Translations under genes and position numbers: made by a program
DNA from: Niallia nealsonii
GTDB taxonomy: Bacteria > Bacillota > Bacilli > Bacillales > Cytobacillaceae
Reading direction: 5' to 3'
Assembly: GCF_002835805.1 (NCBI RefSeq)
Contig: NZ_PISE01000031.1
Location: 62,001 to 126,000, forward strand
DNA: 64,000 nt
The notes under the pieces: model-generated
Told to the model about the DNA's origin: nothing
The model's input: only the letters and a program-made list of their open reading frames with translations
Databases searched by the model: none
In this document: piece by piece, positions 18,952 through 28,038 of the stretch
Position numbering within the stretch: position 1 is the stretch's first letter
Layout: each line of letters begins with the position of its first letter

Positions 18952-20166
18952 ATGTTAGTAAAACCTGAAGAACAATTAACCATCATTATGAAAGGCATTC
19001 ACACATTAGTGGATGAAAAAGAGCTTTTGGATAAACTAAAGCGCTCTTATCAAGAACAAAAGCCACTGACCATTAAATTAGGATTAGACCCGTCAGCACC
19101 TGATATTCATTTAGGTCATGCAGCCGTTCTGCGCAAAATTAAACAAATGCAAGATTTAGGACATAAGGCTGTCATTTTAATTGGGGACTTTACAGGTCGT
19201 ATTGGAGATCCAACTGGAAAAGCCAAGGGACGTGTCGCTTTAAGTGATGAACAGGTAAAGGCAAATGCAAAAACATACTGCGAACAAATTTTTAAAGTGT
19301 TAGATCTAGAAAAAACAACCGTTCGCTTTAATAGTGAATGGTTATCCAAACTAACGTTTGAAGATGTTTTAAAATTAGCAGCCACTACATCTGTTGCACG
19401 TGTATTAGAACGTGATGATTTTCAAAAACGATACAAAAATCAAGTGCCCATCGGCATCCATGAATTTTTCTATCCCTTAATGCAAGCATATGATTCAGTA
19501 GAAATACAAGCAGATATTGAACTCGGTGGAACAGACCAAACATTCAACATTTTAATGGGACGCACACTGCAAAAACATTGGGGACTGGAAAAACAAGTTG
19601 CAATATTTATGCCGCTCTTAGAGGGATTAGATGGTGTGGAAAAAATGAGTAAAAGTTTAGGGAATTATATTGGCGTGAGCGAAGCGCCAGAAGTGATGTT
19701 TAAGAAAATCATGGAAGTGCCAGACCATTTAATTATTAAATATTTTGAACTTGCCACAGATGAACATCCAAATCAAATACAAATGGTGAAGCAACGTCTT
19801 AAAAATGGTGAGAATCCACGTGATATTAAACTAGAGCTAGGAAAAATTATTACAGGTCTTTATCATGGTGAAGACGCTGCAGAAAAAGCGCTGCACTTCT
19901 TTGAAATGGCGTTTCAGAAAAAAGAAATTCCTCCTAATATTCCAACAATACTTGTTGAAATAGGAGCAGAATCAATCATGCACATCATTCCAAAACTCGT
20001 GGAAATGAACTTAGTGAAAAGTAAAAGCGAATTTATGCGCTTAATTGCTCAAAACGGGATTTCATTTAATCAGGAAAAGCTTGAAAAAGGAGATCTTGAT
20101 CAAGTAATAATGAATGAAGATGTACTGCAAATTGGAAAGAAACGATTTGTACGTTTTGAAAAATAA
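18952..20166 (+). CDS. tyrS: tyrosyl-tRNA synthetase
   Basis: A 404-residue class I synthetase that charges tRNA-Tyr with tyrosine. The HIGH-type motif is HLGH ([13 protein letters not shown]), the KMSKS motif is intact ([11 protein letters not shown]), and an S4-like RNA-binding domain forms the C-terminus ([20 protein letters not shown]). The start at 18952 is used because AAGGAG lies 9 bases upstream; an ATG at 18943 directly abuts that site. The short HLGH/KMSKS branch resembles Bacillus TyrZ rather than TyrS, so a second enzyme may exist elsewhere. Expression is controlled by the T-box leader. Confidence 0.96.
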   Translation: MLVKPEEQLTIIMKGIHTLVDEKELLDKLKRSYQEQKPLTIKLGLDPSAPDIHLGHAAVLRKIKQMQDLGHKAVILIGDFTGRIGDPTGKAKGRVALSDEQVKANAKTYCEQIFKVLDLEKTTVRFNSEWLSKLTFEDVLKLAATTSVARVLERDDFQKRYKNQVPIGIHEFFYPLMQAYDSVEIQADIELGGTDQTFNILMGRTLQKHWGLEKQVAIFMPLLEGLDGVEKMSKSLGNYIGVSEAPEVMFKKIMEVPDHLIIKYFELATDEHPNQIQMVKQRLKNGENPRDIKLELGKIITGLYHGEDAAEKALHFFEMAFQKKEIPPNIPTILVEIGAESIMHIIPKLVEMNLVKSKSEFMRLIAQNGISFNQEKLEKGDLDQVIMNEDVLQIGKKRFVRFEK

Positions 20167-20176
20167 TTTATTTTTT

Positions 20177-20215
20177 ATCCATCTGCCAATCTTTTTTAGA
20201 TTGGCAGATGGATAA
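20177..20215. terminator. strong hairpin between tyrS and AraC gene
   Basis: The arms TATCCATCTGCCAATC and GATTGGCAGATGGATA form a near-perfect stem between converging genes. The T tract is poor. Confidence 0.6.
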
Positions 20216-20271
20216 AGAAGTCATGAATAATAGTTATCTAGCGACAGAGTAATATATTTAGGACTCGTATA

Positions 20272-21144
20272 TTAGTTTTTTTCTTTTACACCAATCCAAA
20301 TCTCGCTATACACATTTTGCATCTCCGTCAAATCTCCTGTAAATGAGATTTCTGGGACATTTTCTAATTCATAATTGGTAGAAGGCAGCCATTCTGATGC
20401 AATTTTTGCCCAAGTATCCTGCATAGTTTGAGGGAATGGACCTTGGGAAGTAAAAATAGCCCAAGTTACTTCTGGCACCTTTACCACATCAAAGCCAGGG
20501 AATTCTCTAGTCAATGTTGTAATAGAACCGACGATATGGTCTAAGCTTCCATTTTCTTTATTTCTGCCGCTATCAAAATTATAGGAAGCTTGAACAACGG
20601 TTTTTACATCCGTATTTCGAAAGCTTTGCAACTTTTCTTTTTGTTCCTTTGTAATGGACTGGATTAGTTTTATAATCTCAGGATTTTGTCCTTCAAAAAT
20701 GATTGGAACTCGTTTGCTGATTCCAACTAGTTTAAAAGCTTCTTTTTTTTCTACTCGATAATTCAAATCATTTCCCCCTCTAATGGTAAGCTGGAAGGTC
20801 ATCTGTGGAAATAGTTTTAAATTTTTTGCTTTTTTTACTTCAGAAGGGTTTATTCCAGACCATTCTTTGAAAGCCCGTGTAAATCCATCTGCTGAATTGT
20901 AGCCATATTTAACCGCAATATCAATCACTTTGCTGTTGTCTTTTTGCAAATCTAAACTTGCTTGGGACAGCTTCCGATTACGAATATAAGTATTTAAGGA
21001 CATCCCAGATAAATAGGAAAATAAACGGCGGAAATGGTATTCGGAAGTTCCAGAAAGTGTTGCTATTTGGAAATAATCTATTTCATTGTCTAGATTATTT
21101 TCAATATAGCGTAAAGCAGCATTCATATTTTTTAGCGTATCCAT
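20272..21144 (-). CDS. AraC-family regulator with GyrI-like effector domain
   Basis: A 290-residue transcription regulator. The N-terminal AraC double helix-turn-helix (residues about 5-105) has IATLSGTSEYHFRRLFSYLSG and VIDIAVKYGYNSADGFTRAFKEWSGINPSEV. The C-terminal half (about 130-290) is a GyrI-like/AraC effector-binding domain ending in VYSEIWIGVKEKN. Such proteins (Rob/YdeE type) respond to small hydrophobic molecules and often control efflux or detoxification genes. GAGGAGG precedes the ATG. A decayed gene of the same architecture lies at 24.7-25.6 kb. Confidence 0.92.
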   Translation of the reverse strand: MDTLKNMNAALRYIENNLDNEIDYFQIATLSGTSEYHFRRLFSYLSGMSLNTYIRNRKLSQASLDLQKDNSKVIDIAVKYGYNSADGFTRAFKEWSGINPSEVKKAKNLKLFPQMTFQLTIRGGNDLNYRVEKKEAFKLVGISKRVPIIFEGQNPEIIKLIQSITKEQKEKLQSFRNTDVKTVVQASYNFDSGRNKENGSLDHIVGSITTLTREFPGFDVVKVPEVTWAIFTSQGPFPQTMQDTWAKIASEWLPSTNYELENVPEISFTGDLTEMQNVYSEIWIGVKEKN

Positions 21145-21557
21145 TGGATAACCTCCTCGCAGTTTTTATTGTAAAAAATAATCGAAATATACATTCTACT
21201 TATATAAGACGGAAAATGTCGGATTTTCATTTGGTTTGGAAATCAGCATTAATTTTAACATAAAGGGTAAGCTTTAGTGGAGGAAATAATCGTTTATAAT
21301 TCATTTGTTTTAGCGTATTCGCAAGTAAATGCTGATACATTAAGGCTTGGCAATAAGGAGAAAATTTCTTAGGGTTGTTTCTGAATAAGGTTGGCATATA
21401 ATGTCATAAAGATGGGGTAGGAAGTACAAGTTGTCTGCTCTGTTAAAATCAGTCAGTAAAATAAATGGAATAATAACAAGCGAAAACTATTTTGTAGGCT
21501 GTTGAATTGTATTTTTTTAACATATAATCCTGTTTTCTATTAATAGGAGGGATCATT
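21145..21557. other. intergenic, nothing firm
   Basis: This 413-base AT-rich gap separates the divergent AraC gene and a hypothetical gene. I see no clear RNA, repeat or terminator. Confidence 0.4.
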
Positions 21558-22445
21558 TTGAAGGGAAACATTATATATATGGGAGGTTTACTTCAAAAGA
21601 AGGAAATCCGACAAGAAAAGATAAAAGATATTGGTTTAGTGAAAGATACGGAAAACCAGAAATATTTTCGACCTTCTTGTTTGCCAGCCTTAAATTCGCA
21701 AGGCTTTCCATTTTCATTTTTTGACTCCTATTATGAAAAGGATGTTTCCGAAATACATCTGCCTCCAACTATTATAAATTCACCTAAAAATACTGTTTTA
21801 AACTATTTTCGTGTTTTGAAGGAGGCTGCATTTTTTTCAGAAGGAAAGGCAGGAGGATGCGGTACAGTAGGCATGGCAACGATACCCTATCCAGTTGCTT
21901 ATCAATTTTTTGCTGAAGAATATCAAAAAAAAGTCAACTATCATGATTTTTTACACTCCTTTCGAAATATTGGGCATATTAATTTGATTAAATTAAAACA
22001 AGTAAATAGTGAATCTAACCCTGCTGATAATTGGCGCTTTTTTCTTGAAGTAGAGACAATTGAAGGAGGGGAAAAGGAGTCTACTAGTTTTTATTATTAC
22101 TATGGATTTATAACGGTAAAAAAAGAAGTGGATAGGTATAAAATAAGTGATATCGTTTTTAATGGAGAAGACTTTTTATGTGCTGCTTACCATGGGTGGA
22201 GTCATGATGCAGAAGCAGTTGTAGACATTCAATATGGCCAGTGGTGCAAGCTGGTGAGAAGAAGGCACCCAACATTTAAACGAGGGTATGTAAAGAATAT
22301 CTATGTCAATGGCACGGATGGATATGATTACCTTTTTGTTTTTGTTGAATTAACGAATGGAACTGACATTGAAATAGCTCAATATAAAAGAGGAATAAGT
22401 GAGTGGCTGCCTATAAAAATTAACCCAGATAAATGTATAGAGTAA
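21558..22445 (+). CDS. hypothetical protein, 295 aa
   Basis: A 295-residue soluble protein starting with TTG after TAGGAGGG. It is rich in aromatic residues and strands (NWRFFLEVETIEGGEKES, FYYYYGFITVKKEVDRYKI, YDYLFVFVELTNGTDIEIA). A short segment GGCGTVGMATIPYPVAYQFF sits near residue 100. The N-terminus is hydrophilic without a signal peptide. I do not recognise the family and no neighbour suggests a role. Confidence 0.7.
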   Translation: MKGNIIYMGGLLQKKEIRQEKIKDIGLVKDTENQKYFRPSCLPALNSQGFPFSFFDSYYEKDVSEIHLPPTIINSPKNTVLNYFRVLKEAAFFSEGKAGGCGTVGMATIPYPVAYQFFAEEYQKKVNYHDFLHSFRNIGHINLIKLKQVNSESNPADNWRFFLEVETIEGGEKESTSFYYYYGFITVKKEVDRYKISDIVFNGEDFLCAAYHGWSHDAEAVVDIQYGQWCKLVRRRHPTFKRGYVKNIYVNGTDGYDYLFVFVELTNGTDIEIAQYKRGISEWLPIKINPDKCIE

Positions 22446-22608
22446 AGGGGAACTTAGCCTTTATATAATAAAAGGAATTGCTTAGAGTTTACATTATTTT
22501 CATTTTTATGTTCCTGAAGGTGAAAAGAAAAGGATAATGTTAAAGATAGTATAGATTTGTTATGATTTAGGTGAATCAACAAATTTAGGGGAAGATTCTT
22601 CTAGAAAA

Positions 22609-22657
22609 AAAGACAGGTGAAGAAAAATCTATTGTTTTTTTCGCCTATCTTTATTTT
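22609..22657 (+). terminator. hairpin before cupin gene
   Basis: AAGACAGGTGAA pairs with TTCGCCTATCTT (G-U and one mismatch tolerated) and is followed by TATTTTTAG. Confidence 0.6.
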
Positions 22658-22707
22658 TAGGACTAGTTTCATTCGTTCAAATTTAATCGTAAAGGATAGT
22701 GATTCTA

Positions 22708-23052
22708 TTGAAAATTAGCAAATATAACACAGAGCATTATATTTGGGGGAGAAATTGTGATGGCTGGCATCTTGTGAAGAACAAAGAGTTAAGTGTCATC
22801 CATGAACGTATGCCTGCCAATACTGTTGAAGTTAGGCATTATCATCATCATGCACAGCAATTCTTTTTTGTTCTTTCTGGTACGGCAGTTTTAGAAGTTG
22901 ATGGAGAAGAAATTGTATTACATTCATTGGAGGGAAAGGAAGTTTCTCCGCATATCCCACATCAAATGGCTAATCGATCAAATGAGGATGTGGAATTTTT
23001 GGTTATATCGCAGCCTAATAGCAGAGGAGACAGGTCTTTTGCAGATAAATAG
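22708..23052 (+). CDS. cupin-domain protein
   Basis: A 114-residue single-domain cupin (cupin_2). The metal-binding pattern appears as VEVRHYHHHAQQFFFVLSG (H-x-H, E replaced by Q) and the second motif HIPHQMANRSNEDVEFLVIS. It is a small soluble beta-barrel whose substrate cannot be told. TTG at 22708 is preferred; a GTG at 22699 is too close to the AAAGGA. It is monocistronic, between two hairpins. Confidence 0.8.
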   Translation: MKISKYNTEHYIWGRNCDGWHLVKNKELSVIHERMPANTVEVRHYHHHAQQFFFVLSGTAVLEVDGEEIVLHSLEGKEVSPHIPHQMANRSNEDVEFLVISQPNSRGDRSFADK

Positions 23053-23133
23053 AGAACAGTAGTGAGGTATTTTTTAATTAAAGAGATTCTGCATTTATGT
23101 ACATAAGCATAAAAAAGATTGGAAGATTAGAAG

Positions 23134-23175
23134 AGACAAATCGAATCATCTATCCAAGGTGGCTTCGATTTGTCT
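23134..23175. terminator. hairpin after cupin gene
   Basis: AGACAAATCGAA and TTCGATTTGTCT form a perfect 12-bp stem with a loop of about 18 bases. Confidence 0.65.
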
Positions 23176-23185
23176 TGCTGCTAGA

Positions 23186-23466
23186 ATGGTTGGATATGAA
23201 CCGAAATCTCCATATTTTTTGCCCTGCTGTGATAAAAAAATGAAGAATGGGGCCTCCAAAACAAACGGTCATTAGCGTTCCTATGCCAATTATTAAGAAC
23301 AATGCGATGATAAATATAAATTCTCAATTTCCCACTGTCAATCCCACTTTTTTAGATAAACCTACCAAAAGGGCAGCGGAAGGGGGGGCCAAGGTCTGAT
23401 TGTATGGTTAAACAAATGCCCAGTGTTAAGATCATAATACCGAATAGGTAAACGAAAAAGTTTATT
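23186..23466 (-). pseudogene. decayed YczE/YyaS-type membrane protein
   Basis: On the minus strand, fragments of a YczE-type membrane protein can be read. FVYLFGIMILTLGICLTIQS and DLG match the N-terminus; after a frameshift comes ALLVGLSKKVGLTVGN, then a TGA where relatives have Trp, then EFIFIIALFLI. The sequence jumps to GIGTLMTVCFGGPILHFF, which matches the C-terminal end of the family. The middle is missing. At least one frameshift, one nonsense codon and an internal deletion make it clearly inactive. Confidence 0.6.
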
Positions 23467-23473
23467 TTCTGCA

Positions 23474-23917
23474 TTATTTATTAGATAATTCTTTTACCAT
23501 CAGCACATGGGGAATGCCATCTTCCATAAAAGCACTTGATGCTCTTTTATAGCCTAACTTTTGATAAAAGCCTTCTGCCTGTATTTGGCCATGTAGTTTT
23601 GTTTTTATTAATCCTTTTTCCGCAGCAATTTCCTCTAATGATTGAATAATTACTTTTCCAAGACCAAATTTTCTGTATGGCTCTAAAATGCAAATTCGCT
23701 CTAATTTAGCAAATCCATCAACTGCTCTTAAGCGTCCTGTGCCGACTGGATTTTCCTTATGAAATACCAATATGTGTTCACAATCTTCACTTAGGATATC
23801 GAATTGATCAAACTCATCTTCTAGTGCTACACCTTGTTCTTTTACAAATACTGTTTTTCGAATGTGAAAAGCTTTGTTTAATTCCTCTTCATTTGTTATT
23901 TTTATGGATAAGGTCAT
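23474..23917 (-). CDS. GNAT acetyltransferase (ElaA/YjcF-like)
   Basis: A 147-residue GNAT enzyme. IRKTVFVKEQGVALEDEFDQFD is the typical N-terminus of the YjcF/ElaA group. The acetyl-CoA loop reads EPYRKFGLGKVIIQ and the end EGFYQKLGYKRASSAFMEDGIPHVLM is also characteristic. It is transcribed divergently from a MarR gene, with a shared inverted repeat between them, so the MarR protein probably controls it. The acceptor is unknown. Confidence 0.88.
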   Translation of the reverse strand: MTLSIKITNEEELNKAFHIRKTVFVKEQGVALEDEFDQFDILSEDCEHILVFHKENPVGTGRLRAVDGFAKLERICILEPYRKFGLGKVIIQSLEEIAAEKGLIKTKLHGQIQAEGFYQKLGYKRASSAFMEDGIPHVLMVKELSNK

Positions 23918-23963
23918 TTTTTTCAGTCCTTTTTTAGAATGTAATTAAAATTTTGTATTAATG

Positions 23964-24022
23964 TTGCATTTACAACAAAATCAACGTAAGATTAATTTAT
24001 CTTATTTTTATTGTAAATGCAA
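23964..24022. promoter_or_regulatory. paired inverted repeats between GNAT and MarR genes
   Basis: TTGCATTTACAA (23964-23975) and its exact reverse complement TTGTAAATGCAA (24011-24022) flank 35 bases in the divergent promoter region. Each arm has its own TTG-N6-CAA dyad. This is what two MarR binding sites would look like. Confidence 0.65.
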
Positions 24023-24048
24023 CAAAAAATGGACTAAGGAGTTTTAGA

Positions 24049-24501
24049 ATGAAAGAAATTTTGCGTGAAATGGGTATGATAGCCAGATCCTTAGATTCAA
24101 TCAGCAATATAGAATTTAAGGAGTATGATTTGACAAAGGGGCAGTATCTGTATCTCGTACGCATATATGAAAACCCAGGAATTATTCAAGAAAAGTTAGC
24201 CGAAATGATAAAAGTAGACCGTACAACAGCAGCTCGTGCTATTAAAAAATTAGAGATGCAAGGATTTATTGAAAAAAAAGAAGATGCAGTAAACAAAAAA
24301 ATAAAAAAATTATTTCCAACAGATAAAGCAAGCACTGTGTATCCAATCTTAAAACGGGAAGGGGATCATTCCGACCGTGTTGCTTTAGCGGGATTTTCCG
24401 AAGAAGAAACAGAAATACTTTTTCATCTTCTGCAGCGAGTTAGAAAAAATATTGAAGTGGACTGGGAATATGTCAAAAAAGGCAATAAACGAAATTATTA
24501 A
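24049..24501 (+). CDS. MarR-family regulator
   Basis: A 150-residue winged-helix regulator. The recognition region is KLAEMIKVDRTTAARAIKKLEMQGFIEKKEDAVNKK (residues about 55-90) with the wing after it. AAGGAG precedes the ATG. It is divergent from a GNAT gene and probably represses both through the shared inverted repeats at 23964-24022. The ligand is unknown. Confidence 0.9.
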   Translation: MKEILREMGMIARSLDSISNIEFKEYDLTKGQYLYLVRIYENPGIIQEKLAEMIKVDRTTAARAIKKLEMQGFIEKKEDAVNKKIKKLFPTDKASTVYPILKREGDHSDRVALAGFSEEETEILFHLLQRVRKNIEVDWEYVKKGNKRNY

Positions 24502-24663
24502 TAAAAAAATCCTCAAATCGGCTAGTAGGTATTGCTAATTTTTCTAAGAAATATAATGATGTACATATAAAAAGAAGACCCCGTCATAATTGCGCAAAAA
24601 ATGACAGGATGAAATAGAGAAAAAGTTTTAATGTATAGATAGGTAAGGGAGGGATGAAAATTA

Positions 24664-25065
24664 GTGAGTTGGATAGAAGATTTACAGTGTTCGATTGATT
24701 TTATCCGGCAGTAACGGCAGTAAAACCCCCACTGATTGAAGTTTCACTTTATCGGAAAAAAATCTTGATCAACCATTGGATGTCGATCGAATTGCAAAAG
24801 AAGCAAATGTTTCTCCGTTTCATTTTCAGCGGTCTTTTTCTCTTTTCACTGATATTTTGGTAGGAGAATATATCAGAAGAAGATTATCATTAGCTGGTCA
24901 AGAATTGCTGACAAAATAATCGACCTTTTTTGGAAGTATGGATATGACACACCAGAATCTTTTTCAAAAGCTTATCGAAAACAGCATGGCATCACACCAA
25001 GTGAAACAAAAAAAGGAATAGGGAAATTAACGATCTATAATCCATTTGTCATTCATATTAACTGA
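24664..25065 (+). pseudogene. AraC-type regulator gene, interrupted
   Basis: GTG at 24664 starts VSWIEDLQCSIDFIRQ and then meets TAA. The reading resumes at about 24756 with KNLDQPLDVDRIAKEANVSP and FHFQRSFSLFTDILVGEYIRRR, breaks again near 24917, and continues in another frame as IIDLFWKYGYDTPESFSKAY to IHIN. Together they form a normal AraC double helix-turn-helix. The first lesion is an insertion of about 47 bases (24709-24755) flanked by TTATCCGG/TTATCGG; the second is a small frameshift. The partner effector domain gene at 25080 is intact. Confidence 0.75.
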
Positions 25066-25079
25066 AGGGAAGAGAAGCG

Positions 25080-25568
25080 ATGAATGTAATGATTAATGAA
25101 AAAAATAGTTTTCAAGTGATTGGCATAAAAAGATCTTATTCTTATAAAAATGATGAAAATATGAAAGGGATTCCTAAGTTTTGGGAAGAAGTGAATCAAA
25201 ATGGGCAGGCGGATTTATTGTCTAGCTTCAATAATGGGGAAGTAGAAGGACTTCTTGGCGTTTGTGTGGATGATTCTTCAAATGAAAAGATGGATTATTG
25301 GATTGGCGTTAACGGAGAAGCGACAGAAGAGGATGATTATCAACTATTGGAAGTTCCAGCTGGAAAGTGGGCGATTTTTGCCGTACATGGTCCGATGCCA
25401 CATAGCATGCAGAAAGTATGGAAACAAATCTATTCGGAATGGCTGCCAACAAGCAGGTATCAAATCAGCGGAAATGTTTCGTTAGAAGTATACCAGGATG
25501 GCAATCCTTTTAGTGCTGATTATTATTCAGAAATTTGGATTTCAATTGGGGAGAAGAATGGATTGTAG
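25080..25568 (+). CDS. GyrI-like effector-binding domain protein
   Basis: A 162-residue GyrI/AraC-effector-like domain (FQVIGIKRSYSYKN... to ...YYSEIWISIGEKNGL). It lies 14 bases after the remains of an AraC DNA-binding gene, so it was probably the ligand-sensing half of a two-gene or split regulator, like the fused protein at 20272. With its DNA-binding partner broken it may act as a stand-alone ligand binder or be a relic. GGGAAGAG precedes the ATG. Confidence 0.82.
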   Translation: MNVMINEKNSFQVIGIKRSYSYKNDENMKGIPKFWEEVNQNGQADLLSSFNNGEVEGLLGVCVDDSSNEKMDYWIGVNGEATEEDDYQLLEVPAGKWAIFAVHGPMPHSMQKVWKQIYSEWLPTSRYQISGNVSLEVYQDGNPFSADYYSEIWISIGEKNGL

Positions 25569-25701
25569 CGTTTTATAAAGGGAGCTAGGAGTTTGGCTCA
25601 TTCTTTGGACGTTGACCATTATGCAAGGACTGTTCTGTTTGCTTCCTTCCTATATTAATATATATGCATCAGATACAATCAATTAATATTGCGATGATAA
25701 G

Positions 25702-25730
25702 AAAGGCTGTCGAGAGTTCGACAGCCTTTT
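25702..25730. terminator. bidirectional terminator between GyrI-like and YfmQ genes
   Basis: AAAGGCTGTCGA pairs with TCGACAGCCTTTT, giving T runs in both directions. Confidence 0.88.
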
Positions 25731-25732
25731 GT

Positions 25733-26185
25733 TTATGCCATATCTGCAGCAGCAGACATAAAATGCTTTTGAAGTGGTTCAACATGCACGCTGTAAGCAA
25801 TGATTTTCTTTTTGTATTGTTTGACAATATCAATATGATCATTGTATTTGTGCATCACTATTTTGATGTTCTGTTTGCCTCTTTTCGCATCAATAACGAT
25901 TGGTGTTCCGTCGTTTTCTGGATTTAGATAAACATGTTCGTTATAGCCGCGATAGATTGTATATTTCTCCAGCACAGTAGCTTCGTTAAAAGCACGAATT
26001 ACCTGCATTTTTTCTTCTCTTTCTAGCTGGTTTCCGTTGATGCTAATTATGACATCTTCTTCACGAAGTTTTGCATGCATTTCAAATTTGCGGATTAGCC
26101 AATTTACCGTACCAGTTGGCAGACAGGTCATTAATACTTTCACTATACAGACAGCAAATATAGAAAGAAAAACAGCCCATGTCAT
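25733..26185 (-). CDS. yfmQ: YfmQ family protein
   Basis: A 150-residue protein with one N-terminal membrane segment (MTWAVFLSIFAVCIVKVLM) and a soluble domain containing INGNQLEREEKMQVIRAFNEA, KYTIYRG, GTPIVIDAKRGKQNI and YNDHIDIVKQYKKKIIAYS. These segments match the YfmQ family of bacilli, of unknown function. The start is supported by GGAG on the minus strand. It has its own terminator. Confidence 0.8.
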   Translation of the reverse strand: MTWAVFLSIFAVCIVKVLMTCLPTGTVNWLIRKFEMHAKLREEDVIISINGNQLEREEKMQVIRAFNEATVLEKYTIYRGYNEHVYLNPENDGTPIVIDAKRGKQNIKIVMHKYNDHIDIVKQYKKKIIAYSVHVEPLQKHFMSAAADMA

Positions 26186-26453
26186 ACTTCATCATCTCCG
26201 TTATAATCAAAATCAATATTTTTACAATACTTATATTAACATAGGGAAAATAGGTTGAAAAGCTATTTGCAATACCGCTAATTTAACCAATACCATTGTC
26301 AAAAAAACAATGGATTTGTTCTTAATTAAGAAGGAAATTTATATGTTTTGTCGAATGACTAGGTTAATAGTAATGATAGGTGAAATACTAAAATAGTATA
26401 AAGGAAGCGCTTGAATAAGAATACATCACTAGACAGTAAGGTGGAGGTAACTT

Positions 26454-27560
26454 ATGAAAAAACTATTAATAGCTGGCTGTGTTTTGTTGCTTGCGGCATG
26501 TACTCCAAAAGAATACTCCTTAAATATTCGTGCCGGACAAGAGCAGATACAAGAAGAAAACTTTGCTGCTGCATTAACCTCTTTTGAAAAAGCACAAAAT
26601 GAGAAAAAAACAGAAGAAGTAAAAGTATTTATTAAAGCGGTGCATTTATTGAATGAAAGCGCAGAAGCATTGCAGGGAGGAGAGTTTGATCAAAGCATAC
26701 AAAAAGCCAAAAAAGTTCAAGCGATAAATAGCAAAGAGGAAATAAAAAATACAATCGATAAGCAAGCAGAGCAGTTGATTTCAGAAAGTCAGATCCTGTC
26801 TAGTCAGCAGAAAGCAATGGAACAAGGAATTGCTCAGGGGAAAAAAATGTTGGAAAAACAGCAATTTGGGAAAGCTTATGATATTTTTGAAAAAGTGAAT
26901 CAAGATAGAGCGGCGGATAATCAAACAATTGCAGCTTTAAGCAAAAAATTAGCTGATTTAATGGATAAAACCACAGCCGCTAAAAAAGCGTATGAGAAAA
27001 AGCTCGCAAAAGAAAAAGCAGAAAAACAAAAACAAGAGGCACTGCGTTTGGCAGCGGAAAAACGAGCGCAAGAAGAAGCAATTCGTTTAGCTGAAGAACA
27101 GAAACAAAAACAACAAGCGGCTGAGCGTTTAGCCGCAGCACAGGAAGAGAAAAAAGAAGAAGAGTCAACAACAGTGGTACCACAACCAAAGCAAATAGCC
27201 GAAACCAGCTCGATAGAAGTCCAACAAACAGAACAAAAAACAGCAAGTTCCAGTACTGTACAGCAAAAGAAAACTTCAGCACCGCAAGAACCAAAACAAG
27301 AGACAGACACCAAACAGACAGAAGAAAAGCAAACAACAGAATTGACGAGCAGCGAAGCAGTACAATTAGTTAAAAATTATTTGAATTTAAATAATGAAAA
27401 AATGCATGTAGAATATGACCATATGGACGGGGACAATTATATTATTCATGTATTTGAGGTGGTCATTGATGATCCCAAAACAAATGTAGGCCATACAGCA
27501 ACATATGGATGGTATGGAGTAAATAAAAAGACAAAGGAGATATATAATGCATTTAATTAG
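26454..27560 (+). CDS. coiled-coil lipoprotein, TPR-like
   Basis: A 368-residue surface lipoprotein. The signal peptide ends in LLAAC with the lipid Cys at about 16. Residues 20-170 look like TPR-type helical hairpins (ENFAAALTSFEKAQNE, QFGKAYDIFEKVNQD). Residues about 175-235 are a long Lys/Glu/Ala/Gln coiled coil, followed by a low-complexity Thr/Gln/Lys linker. The last 70 residues (AVQLVKNYLNLNNEKMHVEY to YNAFN) form a small globular domain seen at the end of several Bacillus lipoproteins. GGTGGAGG precedes the ATG, and GGAAGCGCTTGA at 26402-26413 weakly resembles a cre site. Role unknown. Confidence 0.75.
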   Translation: MKKLLIAGCVLLLAACTPKEYSLNIRAGQEQIQEENFAAALTSFEKAQNEKKTEEVKVFIKAVHLLNESAEALQGGEFDQSIQKAKKVQAINSKEEIKNTIDKQAEQLISESQILSSQQKAMEQGIAQGKKMLEKQQFGKAYDIFEKVNQDRAADNQTIAALSKKLADLMDKTTAAKKAYEKKLAKEKAEKQKQEALRLAAEKRAQEEAIRLAEEQKQKQQAAERLAAAQEEKKEEESTTVVPQPKQIAETSSIEVQQTEQKTASSSTVQQKKTSAPQEPKQETDTKQTEEKQTTELTSSEAVQLVKNYLNLNNEKMHVEYDHMDGDNYIIHVFEVVIDDPKTNVGHTATYGWYGVNKKTKEIYNAFN

Positions 27561-27594
27561 CAGATAAATATAGACAAGGGGAGAGAAGAGAGAG

Positions 27595-27903
27595 ATGAAT
27601 GAGTGCAAAAGTTTAGAAGAAGTAAGAGTAAATATCGATAAATTAGATGATCAAATAGTAGGGTTAATTAGTGAAAGAAGCCAATACGTTAAACAAGCTG
27701 CGAAGTTTAAACAAGATGAACATGAAGTGGAAGCACCGCAACGGGTAGAAGCAGTAATTGAAAAAGTGCGACATCTAGCAGGCCAAAATAAAGTAGACCC
27801 TTCTATCATCGAGCAAGTTTATCGAACGATGATTGCTTGTTTTATCCGTTATGAATTAGAAGAGCATGCAGGGATAAAGAAAAAAATAGAGGAAGAATGT
27901 TAG
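27595..27903 (+). CDS. chorismate mutase-like (AroQ type II) protein
   Basis: A 102-residue all-helical protein. LEEVRVNIDKLDDQIVGLISERSQYVKQAAKFKQDE contains the Arg, Asp-Asp and Lys positions of AroQ-type chorismate mutases, and RVEAVIEKVRHLA/SIIEQVYRTMIACFIRYELEE gives the later helices. Stand-alone relatives include chorismate mutases and isochorismate-pyruvate lyases (PchB). It stands apart from other aromatic genes, so the reaction is uncertain. It has a ribosome binding site (GGGGAGAG) and its own terminator. Confidence 0.8.
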   Translation: MNECKSLEEVRVNIDKLDDQIVGLISERSQYVKQAAKFKQDEHEVEAPQRVEAVIEKVRHLAGQNKVDPSIIEQVYRTMIACFIRYELEEHAGIKKKIEEEC

Positions 27904-27932
27904 CCCTTGTTTTATTAGACAAGGGTTTTTTA
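27904..27932 (+). terminator. intrinsic terminator
   Basis: CCCTTGT pairs with ACAAGGG and is followed by seven T. Confidence 0.88.
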
Positions 27933-28038
27933 TTGTGAGGTTAAGTTTTTTGTTGTTTTTCCTCACACTTGTCTCTTTATTATTAATTCTATACAATAAT
28001 AACCGTACATAAAAAATAAATAGAGGAGTACATACATA

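Noticed and set aside
26402-26413. GGAAGCGCTTGA as a catabolite-control (cre) site before the coiled-coil lipoprotein gene
   Set aside because: Only the AAGCGCTT core matches; the outer consensus bases do not, so it is mentioned but not called.
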